From assembly GCA_003045895.1 (NCBI GenBank), contig PZPC01000044.1, positions 1 through 41,531 of the forward strand: DNA of 41,531 nt, read 5' to 3'. Positions within the stretch are counted from its first letter, which is position 1, and each line of letters starts with the position of its first letter. This stretch comes from Bacteroidota bacterium (GTDB taxonomy: Bacteria; Bacteroidota; Bacteroidia; Chitinophagales; Saprospiraceae). The notes below the pieces were generated by a model that worked only from the letters and a program-made list of their open reading frames with translations, did not search any database and was not told the DNA's origin. The position numbers and the translations under genes were made by a program. This document shows, in pieces, positions 41,215 through 41,531 of the stretch.

Positions 41215-41531
41215 TTGAGCTTGGCTTGCTGCGCAAGCGGTCTCCTGAAGGACTACGGCTATAACACAAGTTACATGATCAAGCAGGAAGAGGCCTTGGC
41301 AAATGGGGTTAAATCTATCTAATTCCCATTGATTTGACGTTATTCCTTTGGGTCGGGCAATCCCAGCGGTAGGTATCCACAACGCTGAGGTCTGGCAAAA
41401 GGACCGCAGCGCGGTCAAATTATGTTAGCCCTGGCACCCCCAATTCTTTCCGACCCCAGCGGGGTCGCACCTACCTTTTTATGATTCTCTGACTTTTTTT
41501 GTGTTGGAGGTCAATCGAAAGCAAAGATGAC
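41215..41531. other. Non-coding tail of the window
   Basis: No supported gene in 317 bases. A minus-strand frame (40981-41418) overlaps the desaturase and looks spurious. The region contains the two AGC-loop hairpins listed separately, and a small GCTTG/CAAGC inverted repeat just after the desaturase stop that may act in termination. Confidence 0.4.
41402..41467. repeat. Two small hairpins with the same AGC loop
   Basis: GACCGC-AGC-GCGGTC (41402-41416) and CGACCCC-AGC-GGGGTCG (41451-41467) are both perfect inverted repeats with the three-base loop AGC, 34 bases apart. They look like two units of a dispersed intergenic repeat. Confidence 0.5.

Noticed and set aside
40981-41418. 145-codon minus-strand frame at the window end
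   Set aside because: Half of it is antisense to the desaturase and the rest crosses the hairpin repeats; no domain is seen.

Overview
The window looks like part of a chromosome of a Bacteroidota bacterium, most likely from the Saprospiria (Lewinella / Haliscomenobacter-like). Several things support this: gene families largely confined to that phylum (DUF4249 next to a TonB-dependent receptor, DUF4271 next to uroporphyrinogen-III synthase, DUF4294, DUF5686), a carotenoid operon that pairs CrtY with CruF, and repeated -7 boxes of the Bacteroidota form TAnnTTTG. No transposase, integrase, CRISPR array, tRNA or rRNA gene was found.

Layout. 189-4414 (-): carotenoid operon crtI-crtB-cruF-crtY, with a perfect 11-bp palindrome upstream. 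4579-7931 (-): DUF4249 lipoprotein and TonB-dependent receptor. 8004-9271 (-): MazF/ribbon-helix-helix toxin-antitoxin pair with its promoter, followed by peptidyl-tRNA hydrolase. 9289-12435: a sugar nucleotidyltransferase (-) divergent from lpxK and a lysophospholipid acyltransferase (+), both envelope lipid genes. 12608-15851: purine nucleoside phosphorylase (+), a DUF2750 protein (-) and pseudouridine catabolism genes psuK-psuG (-). 16137-18788 (+): DUF5686 outer-membrane protein. 18829-19170 (-): a probable structured non-coding RNA with its own promoter and a 22-bp perfect terminator hairpin. 19353-22648 (+): SGNH hydrolase lipoprotein, alpha/beta hydrolase and S41 C-terminal processing protease.

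22970-26990 (-) is the accessory part of the window: a lipoprotein polymorphic toxin with a C-terminal AHH nuclease domain, an Imm11-like immunity gene and an AT-rich orphan gene. The toxin is split into two frames by a one-base difference at a G4T5 run. Its toxin tip and the downstream genes are visibly AT-rich, whereas the N-terminal two thirds match the GC-rich surroundings. A terminator hairpin stands between toxin and immunity gene.

27180-41214 is mostly housekeeping: NUDIX hydrolase, hemD plus DUF4271, RhlE-type DEAD-box helicase, nucleoside MFS permease, a large metallopeptidase / beta-propeller / beta-barrel protein, DUF4294, a VanX-type dipeptidase lipoprotein, a caspase-family protein with repeats, a membrane helix and a lipocalin-like end, queD and a fatty acid desaturase. 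The window closes with non-coding sequence carrying two small stem-loops that share the same loop. Bases 1-188 hold no gene that I can support.

The two leads I rank highest are the frameshifted lipoprotein toxin / immunity island, which resembles the Myxococcus SitA type of lipoprotein toxin in design, and the structured RNA at 18829-19132.
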